A stretch of 64,000 bases of DNA from Larix kaempferi (GCA_027924585.1 BSBM01000442.1:2108001-2172000); one strand, 5' to 3'. Counted from the stretch's first letter, positions 44,130 through 56,365 are shown. A program made the numbers and translations. The notes: generated by a model not told the origin, from the sequence alone.

Positions 44130-45145
44130 TTAGTCTCCGAGGAGGGGACCCAAGGTTCTGAGCAGGCAAAATTCGAATCATAAAAAATTGGCAAGTATCG
44201 GGGCTTAGGAATCTAGTTATTGGAAATTAAACTTCTAGCAGGCGAGACTTAAGGTTCTAAGCAGATAGGTTTCGAACATCAAAAGGTTCTAGTGCTAAAA
44301 AATTAGATTTCTAGGAGGGGCCCAATGTTCTGAAGATTAATGTTTCGAACATTAGAATTTTGTCAAGAAGTGTGGTTGTTGCTGAGGAAATCTTATGATT
44401 CTTATCAATCAACGAGAAAGTTATATTGCTACTAAGGAAAATCCATTGCTAGGTAGAACTCTTGTTGTCTTCTGGTAAATATGCTGTTGGTGGAGGAATC
44501 CACTAAACTTTTACCCGAGGGCCTGTTCTAGAGTGGAAATTTAAAGTGTTGGTGCTCGAGAATATAGTGCTTAGAAATTAGAGCCATAGGAGGGTACCCA
44601 AGGTTCAAAGTAGGAAGGTTTTGAACATCAAAATTTGACAGTGTTGGTGCTTGAGATTGTGGTGCACAGAAATCAGAGTTTCAGGCAGTGAGGTTCTGAA
44701 CATTATAATTTGACTAAGTATCGAATCTAGTGCTAAAAAAATCATACTTCTATGAGGAAACCAATGGTCAGAGTAAAAAAGTTAAAACATTAGAAATTTG
44801 ATAAGTTTTGGAGTTAAGGACTCTAGTTCTTGGCATCACACATCTCCGAGGAGACCCAAGGTTCCGCACATGAAAGTTCCCGAACATCATAATTGACTAA
44901 GTGTTGGTGCTCAAGAATCTAGTACTTGAAAATCATACATTCAAGAGGGGGCCACAGGTTTTGAGTAGGAAGGTTTTGAACATTAAAATTTGACTAAGTG
45001 TCGGTTCTAGGGAATCTAGTGTTAAAAAAGTAGACTTCCATGAGAAGCCAAGGTTCCAAGAAAGAAGGTTTAGAACAATAGAATTTGGCCAAGTGTTCGT
45101 GCTTGAAAATCTATCTCTGAGAAATCAAACTTATAAGTGGGCCCT
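44130..45145. repeat. Degenerate satellite-like tandem array, about 95-bp unit
   Basis: A unit can be followed about ten times: GAGG(G)GACCCAAGGTTC..., GGTT(T)TCGAACAT(C/T)A, AATTTGACTAAGTGTTGGTGCT, GAATCTAGTGCT, AAATCAGACTTCTA. The GAACAT word occurs at 44274, 44347, 44623, 44698, 44785, 44882, 44978 and 45073, with spacing near 95 bp in the right half. Copies are strongly diverged, with some units lost between 44350 and 44600. Confidence 0.8.
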
Positions 45146-46237
45146 GTATACACTGGATTTGCCTACACAAGTTTGGGTGTCAAGTTCCAACATATTTTCA
45201 TTGATATTAAATACAGAGTGAGCACAACATTACAGAGTTCACCATTTGACATCGATAGTCTGTGAACATTGTATGGGGCGGGCTCAACTTTCATCATTGG
45301 TGATTCATGATTACCTTGGTCATATGATTACCTTGTTGTAGGGATTTATTCTGGTGTGACATTGTTCAAGAGTAGCAATGTAAGGGTTGGAGATTAATCT
45401 AGAGATCAATATTCTAAGAGGACAAATGTTGTGCTATTTTTAGCAGTTTTCTAGTTCAGGGTTTCAAAGATCTATATTTTTCCATGCACGGATTTACTTT
45501 TAGACATCGGTGGATGCATGGGGAGATGAGGACAGTTAGATGGGCACTTTTAGATTCTTGATTTTACCATTTTTAGCAGCTTCTATGTTTAGAAACTTGA
45601 TCTTTTTTAGCGACTGATGACAATTTTGGAGACCCAATATTGAGTTATACAAATGGGCACTTTCAAATTTTCAAGATATACAATCTCGTAAAATTTATAT
45701 TTTTAGAAATTTTATCTTTCATGAAATCTGAGAGATGTGTATGGAGCTTTGCTTGTATGAGGTTCCCAAGCTATATTTGGCCTGGCCTGGGTTAGAGGCA
45801 ATATTTGAAAGGTCTAAAATATAAATTTGCAGTGTTCAAAGCTTACCACATTTTTGGAGATGCATTTTTTAGTACAGCATGGGGGTGAAAGTTGGTGGCA
45901 ATCAGAGACTATTGATTTTTGGTCTATTGGTCTATTTTCAGCCGTGAGATCTTTCAGGATGTGTCTCTAATTTTAGAGACCGGTACCGTGTATAGTAGCT
46001 GGGTCAAATTTCATGCCATTTTGAGAAATTTGGTTTTTGTCAAGTTTTCAGGATTCAGAACACTGGAGCATTCTAGGAGACAATTCGTTCACCCCTTTGA
46101 GATGATATTGTTATTTTTAGAGGTCTATTCTTGGAATTAGACTTGGACTTCCACTTTATTGATATTGTTGGAGGAGATTGCTATCCATAACTATCTAGGG
46201 TGCACTTCTTGAGGAGACTCCATATGACTTATGTTTG
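45146..46237. other. Non-coding spacer
   Basis: No gene or known element recognised. The open frame at 45919-46140 has no support. Confidence 0.4.
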
Positions 46238-49154
46238 GGTAACGAATCCTGTTACGACTTTAACTCACACCCAACAGTATTTCCACGTACTATAGAGTCC
46301 ACGGGGTGCTATATTTCCACGCACTATGGAGTCCACCGGGTGCTAGCACATGCACGTGCTCCAAAAATTTGTTTGTTTATATGAAGGCATATACTAGCTC
46401 TCCAGCTAGAATTCTCCAATAATTGGGTTAACTACTTAATTTAATTAATTAAACAAGTTTACACTCAGCTCTGATGTGCCTTAATACATCGGGTCGACAA
46501 TATTGGGTAGCGACGATGCTTCTACCCAATTTACATTCCGACATTTACTTTCCAACAAACCCCTTCAAAATCAACTACATAAAACAAGACACTCTTCAAC
46601 GCTTTGGGACTTAGCCAAATTCTTAAAAATAGACTAAAGCATAGGATTTGGACGGGATAGAATCATGCATATACATAACTTCTATATGACAAAAATAATT
46701 GCGTCGAGAGGCGCTCTACAACTTAGTATGAGGGAGATCTTCGCATCGAGTGAAACGAGGTGCTCTACAACTCAGTATGGGGAGATGTTGTAACATTTAT
46801 GATGTAACGTTTGTTACTAACAAAATAATTAAAAAAATTCATGTTGGCTCATAAAATAAAAAATTATAAAAAGTATTTAAAAAAAATCTATGTTGGTTCA
46901 TAAAATAAAATATTATGAAAAGTAATTAAAAAATAGATGTTCGTTTATAAAATAAAAACTTAAAACATAAACCTGGATCTATCAATCAAGAGAGATCAAA
47001 TTTCTTGAGTTTAAATTTTAAAAAAGAAATACACCTCAAGAAATTGGATCCCTCTCGGTGCTTGATAGATACAGGTTTAAGATGCATCTATGCTGGTGTA
47101 ACGTGTGTCCATGTAACGTTAAACACGAGTATGAGAGAGATGATGTAACGTTTGTCCAGTATCGTTACACAAGTAAAAAAAGAGCAAAAAATAATAAATT
47201 ATATTATGTCAGCCAATATAAGGAAGAATTGCTACAATCCATCAATATTGCACTCAATACAGAAAAACCATCAATATTTGTGCAACTTGAGGAGTCAACC
47301 TGAGCCAAGTCCATTGAATGAAGAGAGGTCGGGCAAATTATATTATTGCATGGTCTTCTTCTCAGGTATTGCACTCAAGGAGATATTCGACGAGAGGTTT
47401 GCACCTTGGGAGATTTGATCTCTCTCGACGCTTGATAGAGCCTAGGATTTGGATCTACGTTGGTTTAGTCAATTTAAAGTGTATTAAATGACTAGCCATT
47501 CAGCTTCAGGTTATAACATTAAAACTTAAGCTTATAGTCCTAAGTTTAATTTTAATGGACAACTTAATAAGACTTTCGGTCACAGATTCCATTTAGCATT
47601 CATGCAAGGAGGTAAAATAACTATTAAACCTTATTCCCAATGATGTAATTACTTAATGCAAGAACATTCCTATCAAGGATAGTTCACATCACTAAGACAA
47701 TTCTGGAAACAATTTCACTTAACAAGATTAAGCGACTTCCTACAGGAAGTGTGCAATCACAAGAAGTACTTTCTTTCACATTGAATTTCCATTGATGATG
47801 GCAACATCAACCCCATAAGATTCATAAGTACTTTTCTCAAGGTTCATAATATTCATAAGGAAGTACTTTTCCCAAGGTTCATATGCATTCATCACAATAT
47901 CTCATACATAAAAATGTTCATGAATTGATTATGCATAATTTAAGTAGAATGTTTAGGGTTCAACCATATACTCAACACATGTAGCAATTCAAAACCTTCA
48001 GGCATCATCAAATTCATACAAATAATAATAAAGCTTATACATAGCATCAATTACTTATCTGAATAAATGGTAACTTGAGCAATTGGTTGCGTGTGAGGCA
48101 TGCTCCACCCAAGGGTAGGCCACCTTGCTCATATATCTCAACAAGGTACCACCCCCAAGTTGAGACTATGAATTCATCGGGAGAATGTTCAAGGTTATCA
48201 ATAAAAGTGAGGTAGATTAAAGGGTATACCTCACCAAGTTATTTCCCCTAACTTGTCACACACCAATACCACAACAGACAATGTAAATTATTTTCCCAAG
48301 GTTTAGGACTTCGCACCAAGTTCCACATCAATAATATGATTAGTTCTCTAGGTTATCGGGTTCAAAGGAGATAGGCTCCAACCAATTCCTCACCCCAAGT
48401 TGTATAGTTTCTTTCCTTAAGTTTTAGAAACTTGGCACCAACCAATTCCACGACAAACAATGCAATTCCTTTGATTTCGTTCCAAAAAGCACAACAATGA
48501 AACCCACACTATCAACCAATGCCAAGAATTCCACCAAGGAAAGTTAATTCATAGTAAACTATATCATTGGCAACACAATACAGGTTTGACATGCTAGTCA
48601 ATGCCCAACAATTCCTGAAATCCACTTTAGATTCCATAACAATGTCAATTTACGGTCTCAAAACCCACATCCCCAACTAGAGAGTGCGGTGGTTCATTCA
48701 TTAGCACAATAGATCATTGACAATTCTCCCCTAACTTGGTGTGAGAGTGTCCAATTGAACGCGAGAAACTCAATCTTTTCTTGCGTGCATGCTTTTAGTT
48801 GCATGGCCAATTTTGCCCACAAGGTCTTCCCCAAAAGACTCACGTCCCTTCCTAGGCACTAATTCCCCATTAAGGATTAAGGCAATCAAAAAGGCATTAA
48901 GGATTAAAATATAATTCAAACACTTTTAGGCTTAGGATAGGGTCATGTTATAATCCCTCCCCTTCGGCTAACTACATCCCCCTTTCCTTCTCACTGGTGA
49001 ATTCATAGGTCCCCATTCTCTTCAGCGTTTGCCTCAGCCATAACCAATTGTATTTTATATTACTAATTTGCAAAATACAAATTGTTCAACCTACAGGTGT
49101 TTCATCATTTAGATTTACATCATTACATCAGGGGTTCCAAACAAAGGCGTCACA
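46238..49154 (-). repeat. Left LTR (3' LTR) of element I, with insertion
   Basis: It begins with a GGTAACGAATCC relic of TGTAACGAACCC and ends GGCGTCACA at 49154. It is collinear with 53967-56150 except for about 760 bp at 46701-47461 that hold a foldback repeat. A 40-bp block is also duplicated at its start (TATTTCCACG(T/C)ACTAT(A/G)GAGTCCAC at about 46270 and 46310). Confidence 0.85.
46701..47461 (+). repeat. Foldback dispersed repeat, copy 2, inserted in the LTR
   Basis: This segment is absent from the partner LTR. It starts GCGTCGAGAGGCGC, and the reverse complement of its end (47431-47421) reads GCGTCGAGAGA, an inverted terminal match of about 10 bp. Positions 46750-47100 are collinear with 34975-35336. 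A large hairpin has arms at 46972-47009 and 47034-47075. No credible ORF; two overlapping frames near 47058-47418 show no motif. Confidence 0.72.
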
Positions 49155-49169
49155 TTCCCCTCCCCCTTA
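49155..49169 (-). other. Polypurine tract of element I
   Basis: On the minus strand TAAGGGGGAGGGGAA lies directly against the LTR end at 49154. The same sequence and position occur at 62882 in the second copy. Confidence 0.88.
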
Positions 49170-49740
49170 GCTTAACACCGTCCTTGGTGTTTCATGATTC
49201 AAAAACACATGAACCAAAATTTATATTTACATTTCAAAATGTCCAAAATAGATACAGGTACTTGGCCTGCATAGCTTCTTCAATTTACCAAGTAGCTTCT
49301 TCAGGACTATAATGGGTCCATTGTACTTTTACTTGTCATATGGCCCTGTTCTTGAGTGTCCTGATCCTTAGGTCCAATATGTAGACCGACTGAACTTGGA
49401 TTTCTCCCTTTGGTTTTACCTGTATCAAAGACCAGTCAAGTATATGATTAGGATCATGTACATTCTTCTTCAATAATGAAATATGAAAAACATTATGCAC
49501 TCTATAGTGGGAGGTAGGGCCAACTCATATGTTACTGGTCCAACTCTACTTAGGACCTCAAATGGTCCAAAGAATACGACTGCCAACTTCATATAGTTTC
49601 GCGGACTCAATGAACCTTTCTCGCCTTTGACTTTTAAGAATACTCTCTCCCTATTCGAATTCTTTAAACATTCTTCCCTTGTCATCATATTTTTTGTCTA
49701 TCTCATGCCACTTTCAAATTCTACTTGATCTTGGCCACTT
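49170..49740 (-). pseudogene. Element I integrase C-terminus and chromodomain-like tail
   Basis: The open piece 49470-49688 reads a basic RERVFLKVKGEKGSL stretch, then FFGPFEVLSRVGPVTYELALPP, the GPY-type integrase C-terminus. Beyond its stop, in another frame toward 49240, a VQWTHYSPEEATW stretch resembles the end of a chromodomain. Stops and a frameshift separate the two. Confidence 0.75.
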
Positions 49741-50400
49741 GTTCTTCCATGTCTTGTAGCATTTTAGGTCCAACTACCAACCTTTCCACAAGCTTGTCTC
49801 AGTTCACTAGAACATTACACCTACTATATAAGGCTTCAAATGGAATCATCTTTAACGATGCTTAGTATCCATTGTTATAAGCAAACTCTACCAGATATAG
49901 GTATTCTTCCCGCTTGGTAGGTCTGTCCATTACGTACATCCTCAACTGATATTCAACGAATTGATTAACTCGTTCAGTCTGCCCATCCATCTGTGGATGA
50001 TAGGTTGCGCTGAGAGTGAGTTTGGTTCCAAACCCCTTGAACAATCCCTTCCAAAAGTTCGAAGTGAACTTGGAATCTCAATTTGAAACAATTGCCTTAA
50101 GAATCGCATGTAACCTCGCAACTTCCTTCATATAAATTTCTGCAATCTTTGCTGCCTTAAAAGTTGACTAGATAGGTATAAAATGAGCAGATTTTGTCAA
50201 TTTATCGACCACCTCCATAATGGAGTCATGCTGCTTTATTGTCCTTGGTAACTTAGTGATAAAATCGATGGTTACTACATCCCACTTCCATTCTAGAATC
50301 ATAAATGGATGTAATAGACCCACAGGATGTCTACGCTTTACTTTCACCCTTTGACATTCAAGGCACTTAGCAATGAACCTTGCTATCTCTTTCTTCATGC
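49741..50400 (-). pseudogene. Element I integrase core
   Basis: The piece 50168-50398 contains the zinc-finger end (KCLECQRVK), then WDVVTIDFITKLP (first core Asp) and VVDKLTKSAHF. The piece 49862-50044 has LSATYHPQMDGQTERVNQ with the catalytic Glu, then EYLYLVEFAYN. The central Asp block lies between them in a frame with a stop near 50075. Integrase would insert the cDNA. Confidence 0.85.
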
Positions 50401-50671
50401 TTGGCCAATAATACTCTTTTTTAACAACTGTAAGAATTTTCTAATAACTAGAATGGCTTGCACAAGGAACACTATGCATCTCTTTTACAATGGTTTCCTT
50501 CAAATCATCTTTATCAGGTACATATATTTTATTTCTGAATAGGAGAATTCCATCTTGCTATAATTCATGAAGCATATATTTCAATGGCACGTTATCTGAC
50601 TGTAAGGTTGTCTTAATTTGCCAATAATGCTTATTAGGCTATCTTAATTTGCCAATAATGCTTATTAGCAT

Positions 50672-51264
50672 TCAAGGCTTCCAACAATCTGTTTTCCAAT
50701 TACTGATGGTTGTAATTTTCATGAGCTGATTTCTTCGACTAAGTGTATTTGCTACTTGATTTGCTTTGCCCTTGATATGCTTAATTTCAAAGTTGAATTT
50801 TCTCAGGAATTCCATCCATCTATCTTGACGAGTATTTAAGTTGGGTTGTTCAAACAAATACTTTAAGCTATGATCATTTGACTTCAATTCAAATTTGCTA
50901 CCCATGAGGTAATGCCTCCACATTTTAAGGCGTGTACTATGGCAGCGAGCTCCAGATCATGCGTAGCATACTTCTTTTCATACTCTTTTAATTTTTGTGA
51001 TTCATAACATATCACATGCCCTTCTTGCATTAGAACTCCACCAAGTCCTTTTAAAGACGCATTTGTGCATACTACATACTCCTTATTTGGAATTGCAATC
51101 TTTAAAATTGGTGCACATGTGAGCAACTCTTTCCAAATCCTAAAACTGTCTTCACATTTTCGAGTCCAAATGAATTTCACACCTTTCTTTTGTAAAGATG
51201 TATTGGGATTGATTATTTTGGAGAAAGCTTCTATAAATCTCCTGTAATATCCAACCAATCCCAC
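50672..51264 (-). pseudogene. Element I RNase H
   Basis: The piece 50884-51264 begins in the RT thumb (GLVGYYRRFIEAFSKI) and runs into RNase H (VVCTNASLKGLGGVLMQ; the first catalytic Asp, normally before the Ala, is Asn). A KYATHDLELAAIVHAL block follows. A frame change leads to the piece 50672-50923 with HYLMGSKFELKSNDHSLKYL (the TDH block, with Asn before Asp) and an IKHIKGKANQVANTLSR-type end. Two catalytic positions are altered, so it is inactive. Confidence 0.82.
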
Positions 51265-51303
51265 AAAAGATCTTACCTCAGATACATTTGTAGGAGTGGA
51301 CCA

Positions 51304-51907
51304 TTATTGTATAGCTTTTATTTTAGCAGGGTCCATGGTGACTCCTTCTCTTGAAATAATGTGACCTAGATATAATAGATGCCTTTGATAAAAAGTACAC
51401 TTACTTACCTTAGCATACAATTGATTCTCTTTCAGAATTTGCAAAGGTATTCTTAAATGTTCTTCATGTTCTTCCTCTGCCTTGGAATATATTAATATAG
51501 CATCCAGGAATACACTAATAAATTTCTCCATAAGTTCTTTGAATACACCATTCATCAGGTACATAAATGTGGTTAGTGCATTTGTCAGCCCAAAAAGCAG
51601 AACTGCGTATTCATAATGCCCATACTTGGTCCTGAAAGTGGTTTTACTAATCTTCATCCTTAATACGAACTTGATGATAACCCGATCTCATTTCGATCTT
51701 GGAGAAGACTCTTTCTCCTTGCAATTGATTGAATAGCTCATCAATCTTTGGCAATGGGTACCTGTCTTTAAGGGTGGCTTTGTTCAATTGTTTATAATCC
51801 ACGCATAACCTAAAAGTACCATCCTTCTTTCTCATGAAGAGGGCAGGCACTCCCCATGGTGATACACTAGGGCATATATAACCCTTCAACAATTCTTCTA
51901 ATTTCAT
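51304..51907 (-). pseudogene. Element I reverse transcriptase with mutated active site
   Basis: Two overlapping frames cover the RT. 51647-51907 holds [21 protein letters not shown] and [13 protein letters not shown] (Glu in place of the usual Asp). 51304-51657 holds FRTKYGHYEYAVLLFGLTNA and FLDAILIYSK, where the second catalytic Asp of the FxDD box is Ala. Both metal-binding motifs are thus damaged, and one frameshift lies at about 51650. Confidence 0.88.
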
Positions 51908-51937
51908 CTACAATTCCCTCAATTGAGGTGTGCTCAT

Positions 51938-52927
51938 TCAATAAGGAGCTTTGGATACTGGAACAACTCTCGATACCAAATCGATTGTGAAATCGATATC
52001 CCTTTTAGGGGGTAATCCTGGTACATCTTGAAAAACATCTTTAAATTCCTGCAATATTGTATACTCTTCAACGGATGGTTCTTGGTTAGTTTGTAACTCT
52101 TCAGCATGGATCAAGTACATTTGACAACCCTTACTGGGGCACTTCTACATTTGCATGGTTGATATCTATCTAACAGATATCGACCTTGGAATTCTCTTTA
52201 TTTGAATTGAATTCCCGTGCTCATTCAAACACATAATGGTTTTGTGGTGACAATCCAGATTGGAAAAATGCGATTCCAGCCAATCCATCCCAATCAAAAA
52301 ATCATATGAACCAAGATGAATTATATCTAAGTTAGCCTTTGTTTGAAAACCATTCATCTTGAAACAACAAACCTCGATCATTGAAGTGATTTTTTGTTTC
52401 ATATCGGTGGCTAATTGCACCATTCAGGACTGTGATAATTTACTGCTCACTAAGTGACATCGTTCAATCACATTAGCATTAATGTAGTTGTAAGTGGCTC
52501 CATAATCAATTAAAATTGAAATTGGTATATCAACAATCTTACCTTCAATCTCAATCATGGTTGATTGATGGTCTGCTTGTCGATTATCCAGAGATGCATA
52601 AATTCGGGGTATGTTTCTTGCTACATTCTCCACTGTGGTAGCTTTTTGAACATTATAAGTGTTGGCTTCTTTATTACCCATCTTTGGATATTTCTTAAGA
52701 TAATGATCGCCTCCACAGTTCCAATATTTTACTTGATACAACTGCCTTTGACCTGCAAACTCAGCCAACTTTGGTTCACCAAATGGAATCTGCTCTTTGG
52801 AAAACTTGATCTGGTTACCTTTAGCATCCAGAGGTTTAAACCCCTTTTTCCTTTGATCTTGTTCATCTTTTAGTTTACCTTTCCAAAATTTGTGCATAAC
52901 TTGTCTTCCTTTATCTTGTTCATACAT
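51938..52927 (-). pseudogene. Element I zinc knuckle, protease and linker
   Basis: The piece 52424-52927 includes a knuckle YWNCGGDHYLKKYP in which the first and last cysteines are Tyr. It then has PISILIDYGATYNYINANV, where the D-S-G protease box reads D-Y-G. The pieces 52166-52423 (LIGMDWLESHFSNLDC) and 51938-52120 (EYTILQEFKDVFQDVPGLPPKRDIDF) are the protease end and the linker before RT. Stops separate the three. Confidence 0.85.
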
Positions 52928-53748
52928 GCATTTTAGCCTTCCTTATAGCCTTCCTTATAGCTCCAGGAACCTTCTCTCATACTCCTCCATAGTCAAATTA
53001 CCCAATTTGAGCTCAAAGAACTCCTGCATTTTCTTATCATAATATTGTTGGGATAGGTACTCTTGCTTAAAATATTTCTGAAATCTTCTCCATGAAATTT
53101 GCTTTTCATTAATATTTTTCACATGCTTCAGTTGTTCCCACCATCGATAAGCCTTTTCTTGAAGATTGTATATAGCAATTCAGGTCTTCGGATTATCAGA
53201 GTAATCATGCAGCTGCAAATATTTCCTCATTTCTAACAACCACATTTATGCACTCTCCTTTGACTTCTCTCCATCAAAAGTAGGAGGTTTACTTTTTCTG
53301 AGTTTACCCTGTAATGGGTCCTCATGATATTTCCTCTTTCGATATCTTCTAGATATTGAATCTGATCTAGTTCCAGGTGCCCACCTTCTGTGATGGCTTT
53401 CAATTGATTTATCATGGGAATGTTGCCCCATCTTTCTCACATCTCTACTTCTTGAGTGCTTGTGTCTCTCAGCATATCCTCTACTCAGAGAGTCTCCTCC
53501 TTCTCTTATAATGGAAAGCACATGTTGTACTTGATTATGTAACTGCAACAAGTGTTGTAACATTTGTAGATTTATCTGTATATGTTGCTCTAGGTTTGTA
53601 TTTTTCTTCCATTTCTAGTTTGTAAATATTTTAATGTTTGGAGCAATTCCTCTGCCCCAACCTCTATCTTATGGCCGCTAGATTATGTTCTTTGGGCACT
53701 CATCCCCACCTCCTCAGCGAGAAAGGAAAGTCCTGGTTCATTCGCCAT
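52928..53748 (-). pseudogene. Element I Gag
   Basis: A likely start is the ATG at 53748-53746 (MANEPGLSFLAEEVGMSAQR), soon followed by a stop. The piece 53246-53563 has an Arg/Ser-rich region and ends PPTFDGEKSKESA. Beyond a TAA, the Gag core continues in the same region (YLQLHDYSDNPKT near 53215, AYRWWEQLKHVKN near 53140, FQKYFKQEYLSQQYYDKK near 53070, NLTMEEYERRFLEL near 52985). It forms the particle shell. At least three stops interrupt it. Confidence 0.8.
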
Positions 53749-53952
53749 TTTCACTGCACTACTTTCTAATTAATACGACAATTAGAATAAATGGGTCGTT
53801 TTGTTAGACACAAAAATATTCATACATGCATAATTTTGTCATAACATGCATACATTTTTCCTTTCTAGGGTTTTTATTCAATAGTTTTAAGTATGGTTTA
53901 ATCATATTATATACAATCTGACAATCATGAGGTTCAAGAGCTGAAACTTTCA

Positions 53953-53963
53953 CTCTAATACCA
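53953..53963 (-). other. Primer binding site of element I
   Basis: The minus strand reads TGGTATTAGAG three bases inside the right LTR, one C-to-T step from the initiator Met tRNA PBS word. Confidence 0.82.
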
Positions 53964-53966
53964 CTC

Positions 53967-56150
53967 TGTAACGAACCCCGTTAGGACTTTAATTCACACC
54001 CAACAATTTTTCTATGTACAATGGAGTCCGCGGGGTGATAGCGCATGCATGTGCTCCAAAAAATTGTTTGTTTATATGGAAGGCATACACCAACTCTCCA
54101 CTTAGAATTCTTTAATCATTGGACTAATTGCTTAATTTAATTAATAAACATGTTTACACTCAACTCCAATGCGCCTTAATACATTGTGTTGACAATATCG
54201 GGTAGCAACAATGCTTCTACCCAATTTACATTTCGACATTTACTTTCCAACAAACCCCTTCAAAATCAATTGTGGTAAAGAAGACAAAACATGACATTTC
54301 AACCTTTGATTACTTCAACGCTTTGGGACTTAGCCAAATTATTAAAAACAAACTAAAGCATAGGATTTGAACTAGATAGAATCATACAGATACCTACCTT
54401 CAATCCAATAAAGATAACTTAGCCAATTTATAAGTGTATTAAATAATGAGTCATTCATCTTTAGGTTATAACATTAAAACTTAAGCTTACAATCCTAAGT
54501 TTAATTTCAACATACAACCTATTAAGGCTTCTGGTCATAGAATCAATTCAACATTCATGCAAGGAGGTAAAATAACAATCCCTTATAATTTATTACCAAT
54601 GATGTAATTACTTAATGCAAGAACATTCATGTCATGGGCAGTTGACATCACTTGGACAATTCTGGAAACAATTTCACTTAACATGATTAAACAACTTTTT
54701 ATAGGAAGTGTGCATTCACAGAGGCATAAAATCCCTTATGTACTTTCCATTGATGATGACAACATCAACCCCATAAGATAGTTTCATATGCATTCATCAC
54801 AATATCTCATACATAAAAATGTTCATGAATTGATTAAATCGCAGTCAATCAAGTAGCAACAAGGTCGAATTTTATTTTATTGTTCATATTTGAAGGAGGA
54901 AATCGCTTGCAAATCATCAACATAGAGTGATTAAATCACATTCAATCAAGTAGTAGCAAGCGATTCATGAACATTTTTATGAAAACTTCAGGCATCATCA
55001 AATTCATACAAATAATAATAAAGCTTATATAGAGCATCAATTGCTTATCTGAATAAATGGTAACTTGAGCAACTGGTTGTGTGTGAGGCACGCTCCACCC
55101 AATCATAGGCCGCCTTGCTCGTATATCTCTTAGCAAGGTACCACCCTCAAGTTGAGACTATGAATTCACTTGGAGAACACTCAAGGTTATCAAGAAAAAT
55201 AAGGCATATTACATAGTATAACTCACCAGGCTATCTCCCCTAACTTGGCACACACCAATACCACACCAGACAGCGTAAATTCTTTTCCCAAGGTTCAGAA
55301 CTTGGCACCAACTAGTTCTACATCAATAATATCTTTAGTTCTCTAGGTTATCAGGTTCAAAGAAGATTGTTCCAATCAATTCTCACCGCAAGTAGTGTAG
55401 TTTCTTTCCTTAAGTTTTAGAAACTTGGCACCAACCAATTCCACAACAATCAATGCAATACCCTTTCTTGATTTTGTTCCAAAAATCACAACAATGAAAC
55501 CCACACTGTCAACCAATGCCAAGAATTCCACCAAGGAAATTTCATTCACAGTTCACCATTTCAATGGCAGCATAATACAGGTTTGACATGATAGTCAATG
55601 CCCAACAATTCCAGAAATCAGCTCCATATTCCATAACAATGTCAATTTACAGTCTCAGAACCCTCACCCCCAACTGGACAGTGCGGTTCATTCACTAACA
55701 CAGTAGACCATCAAAATTCTCCCCTAACTTGGCGTGAGAGTCTCCAACTGAGCATGAGAAACTCGAGCTCTTCTTGCATGCATGCTTTTAGCAGCATGGC
55801 CAATTTTTCCCATGTGGTTTTCCCCAAAAGACTCACATCCCTTCCCATGCACTAATTTCCCATTACCACATAATTAAGGATGAAAGCAATAAAAAGGTAT
55901 TAAGGATTAACATATAATTAAAGCACTTTTAGGTTTAAGGTTAGGCTAGGGTTATGTTATAATTCCCCATCAGGTTAACTACAACCCCCCATTTCTAAAT
56001 TCATAGGTCCCTATTATCTTGGGTGTTTGCCTCAGCCACAACCAACTGTATTTTATATTAATAATTTGCAAAACAAATTGTTCAGACTACAAACCTTTCA
56101 TCATTCAGATTTACATCTTCACATCAAGGGTTCAAAATAGGTGTGGTACA
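53967..56150 (-). repeat. Right LTR (5' LTR) of element I
   Basis: It begins TGTAACGAACCCCG and ends GTGTGGTACA, collinear with the left LTR. A local rearrangement at about 54812-54980 has a direct repeat (GATTAAATC(G/A)CA(G/T)TCAATC at 54834 and 54931) and an inverted pair (AAAAATGTTCATGAATTG near 54815 and its complement near 54962), which the left LTR lacks. Confidence 0.85.
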
Positions 56151-56281
56151 TTTTGGGAGTTATCAGCCACAACCAGTTGTATTTTATATTATTAATTTGC
56201 AAAACATATTGTTTATCCTACAAACCTTTCATCATTTAGATTTACATCTTTACATCAAGGGTTCAAAACATGTGTGTTACA
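56151..56281. repeat. 131-bp tandem duplication of the right LTR end
   Basis: The last 131 bp of the LTR (56020-56150) are repeated at 56151-56281, again ending in a TTACA that is followed by TTTTGGGAGTT. The true element boundary is therefore ambiguous between 56150 and 56281. Confidence 0.85.
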
Positions 56282-56289
56282 TTTTGGGA

Positions 56290-56365
56290 GTTGTCCTACT
56301 ATATTTGTTCTAAGAAAAGACCGCCCACCTTTTGACCATCAGTGTATTGACTTTAGGGTGATGCA
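56290..56365 (+). pseudogene. Possible gypsy RT scrap
   Basis: A short frame reads PTIFVLRKDRPPFDHQCIDF, reminiscent of the gypsy block usually found as PVLFVxKKDGxxRxCIDYR. It would mean element I's LTR sits in an older gypsy RT. The match is short, so it could be chance. Confidence 0.3.

Larger units (their letters stand above)
46238..56281 (-). mobile_element. Ty3/gypsy element with very long LTRs, Tekay/Del-like (element I)
   Basis: Long LTRs (46238-49154 and 53967-56150/56281) flank an interior that reads gag, protease, RT, RNase H, integrase and chromodomain on the minus strand. PBS and PPT are at the right places. Flanking words GTTTG (46233-46237) and TTTTG (56282-56286) agree at four of five bases and may be the decayed target duplication. 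Long LTRs plus a chromodomain suggest the Tekay/Del clade (inference). Key residues are broken in protease, RT and zinc knuckle. A second partial copy of the same family ends the window. Confidence 0.9.
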
